Source of the DNA: Thiobacillaceae bacterium
GTDB lineage: Bacteria; Pseudomonadota; Gammaproteobacteria; Burkholderiales; Thiobacillaceae
Assembly (NCBI GenBank): GCA_024643305.1
Contig: JAHENE010000111.1
Span: 1 to 6,737 of the forward strand
Length of the DNA stretch: 6,737 bases
Reading direction: 5' to 3'
The position numbers were made by a program, and so were the translations under genes. This document shows, one piece after another, positions 6,376 to 6,737 of this stretch; positions within the stretch are counted from its first letter, which is position 1; the number at the start of each line of letters is the position of its first letter. A model generated the notes under the pieces. It was not told the origin of the DNA and made no database searches. It saw nothing but the letters and a program-made list of their open reading frames with translations.

Positions 6376-6737
6376 TTACATGGTATGCGTAGGACGGGTC
6401 GACTTGAGCGCGCCACCCAGAAAGCCTTCGATCTTGTTGCGCGCTGCATTGCCACTTTCATTGTGGGCAAACTGCACGCCTATGCCCTGTGCGCGCCCAC
6501 CCTGTGTGCCTTGGGGGGTAACCCAGATGATTTTTCCGGAAACAGGAATCTTGGCCGGATCATCCATGAGCGAGAGGAGCATGTACACCTCTTCACCCAT
6601 CTTGTAAGTCTTGTTGGTGGGTATAAACAGGCCACCGCCTTTTACAAAGGGCATGTATGCGGCAAAAAGTGACGATCTTTCCTTGATGGACAAGGAGAGC
6701 ACCCCTGGACGGGCGCCTCCTGGCATATCTGACTGGG
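6376..6737 (-). CDS. pilZ: Type IV pilus biogenesis protein PilZ, probably N-terminally incomplete
   Basis: Small cytoplasmic protein needed for type IV pilus assembly. In studied relatives it contacts the assembly ATPase PilB and the regulator FimX. The sequence matches the founding Pseudomonas PilZ along its length: RPGVLSLSIKERSSLFAAYMPF, GGGLFIPT, EEVYMLLSLMDDPAKIPVSGKIIWVTPQG, GIGVQF and the hallmark end GALKSTRPTHTM. The RxxxR and DxSxxG motifs that bind cyclic di-GMP in other PilZ domains are absent, as is usual for this subgroup. An ATG at 6726-6724 would give 116 residues, but it lacks a Shine-Dalgarno and the frame stays open to the window edge (QSD before that Met). The true start is therefore probably outside the window by several codons. 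It is followed by a strong terminator and then tatD on the same strand. Confidence 0.95.
   Translation of the reverse strand, partial: QSDMPGGARPGVLSLSIKERSSLFAAYMPFVKGGGLFIPTNKTYKMGEEVYMLLSLMDDPAKIPVSGKIIWVTPQGTQGGRAQGIGVQFAHNESGNAARNKIEGFLGGALKSTRPTHTM

Noticed and set aside
6376..6726. Cyclic di-GMP binding by the PilZ protein
   Set aside because: The RxxxR and DxSxxG residues needed for ligand binding are absent, as in other type IV pilus PilZ proteins.

Overview
This window looks like an ordinary chromosomal housekeeping region of a betaproteobacterium. The basis is the close match of DnaK and DnaJ to the proteobacterial type, and a pilZ-tatD pair in the order usual for beta- and gammaproteobacteria. 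A Nitrosomonadales-like host is my best guess, but the sequence does not fix the genus. No transposase, integrase, phage gene, tRNA, rRNA or CRISPR array is visible.

Layout: (1) 2-1732 (+), dnaK without its first ~62 codons, then a 90-bp gap holding a strong hairpin, then complete dnaJ (1823-2953, +). (2) 2981-4366 (-), a beta-CASP metallo-beta-lactamase-fold ribonuclease of the bacterial CPSF-like type, convergent with dnaJ and starting at TTG behind a good Shine-Dalgarno. (3) 4476-4895 (-), arfB, a GGQ ribosome-rescue hydrolase, divergent across 45 bp from (4) 4941-5393 (+), a YaiI/YqxD (UPF0178) PIN-like protein. (5) 5445-6212 (-), a TatD-family metal-dependent hydrolase. (6) 6376-6737 (-), pilZ of the type IV pilus PilZ family, probably cut at its N-terminus by the window edge and followed by a textbook intrinsic terminator.

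Functionally the window groups protein folding (DnaK/DnaJ), RNA processing (beta-CASP nuclease), rescue of stalled ribosomes (ArfB), a nuclease-like protein of unknown role (YaiI), a DNase/quality-control hydrolase (TatD) and pilus assembly (PilZ). The genes are familiar; I find no new multigene system. The unexplained structure lies between genes. The tatD leader (6214-6318) has ~25-nt imperfect inverted-repeat arms that end next to the tatD start codon and would bury its ribosome-binding region. It could be a regulatory RNA structure or a MITE-like insertion. A heat-shock (sigma-32) promoter-like sequence lies just upstream of the YaiI gene. The dnaJ/beta-CASP junction carries a small palindromic duplication.
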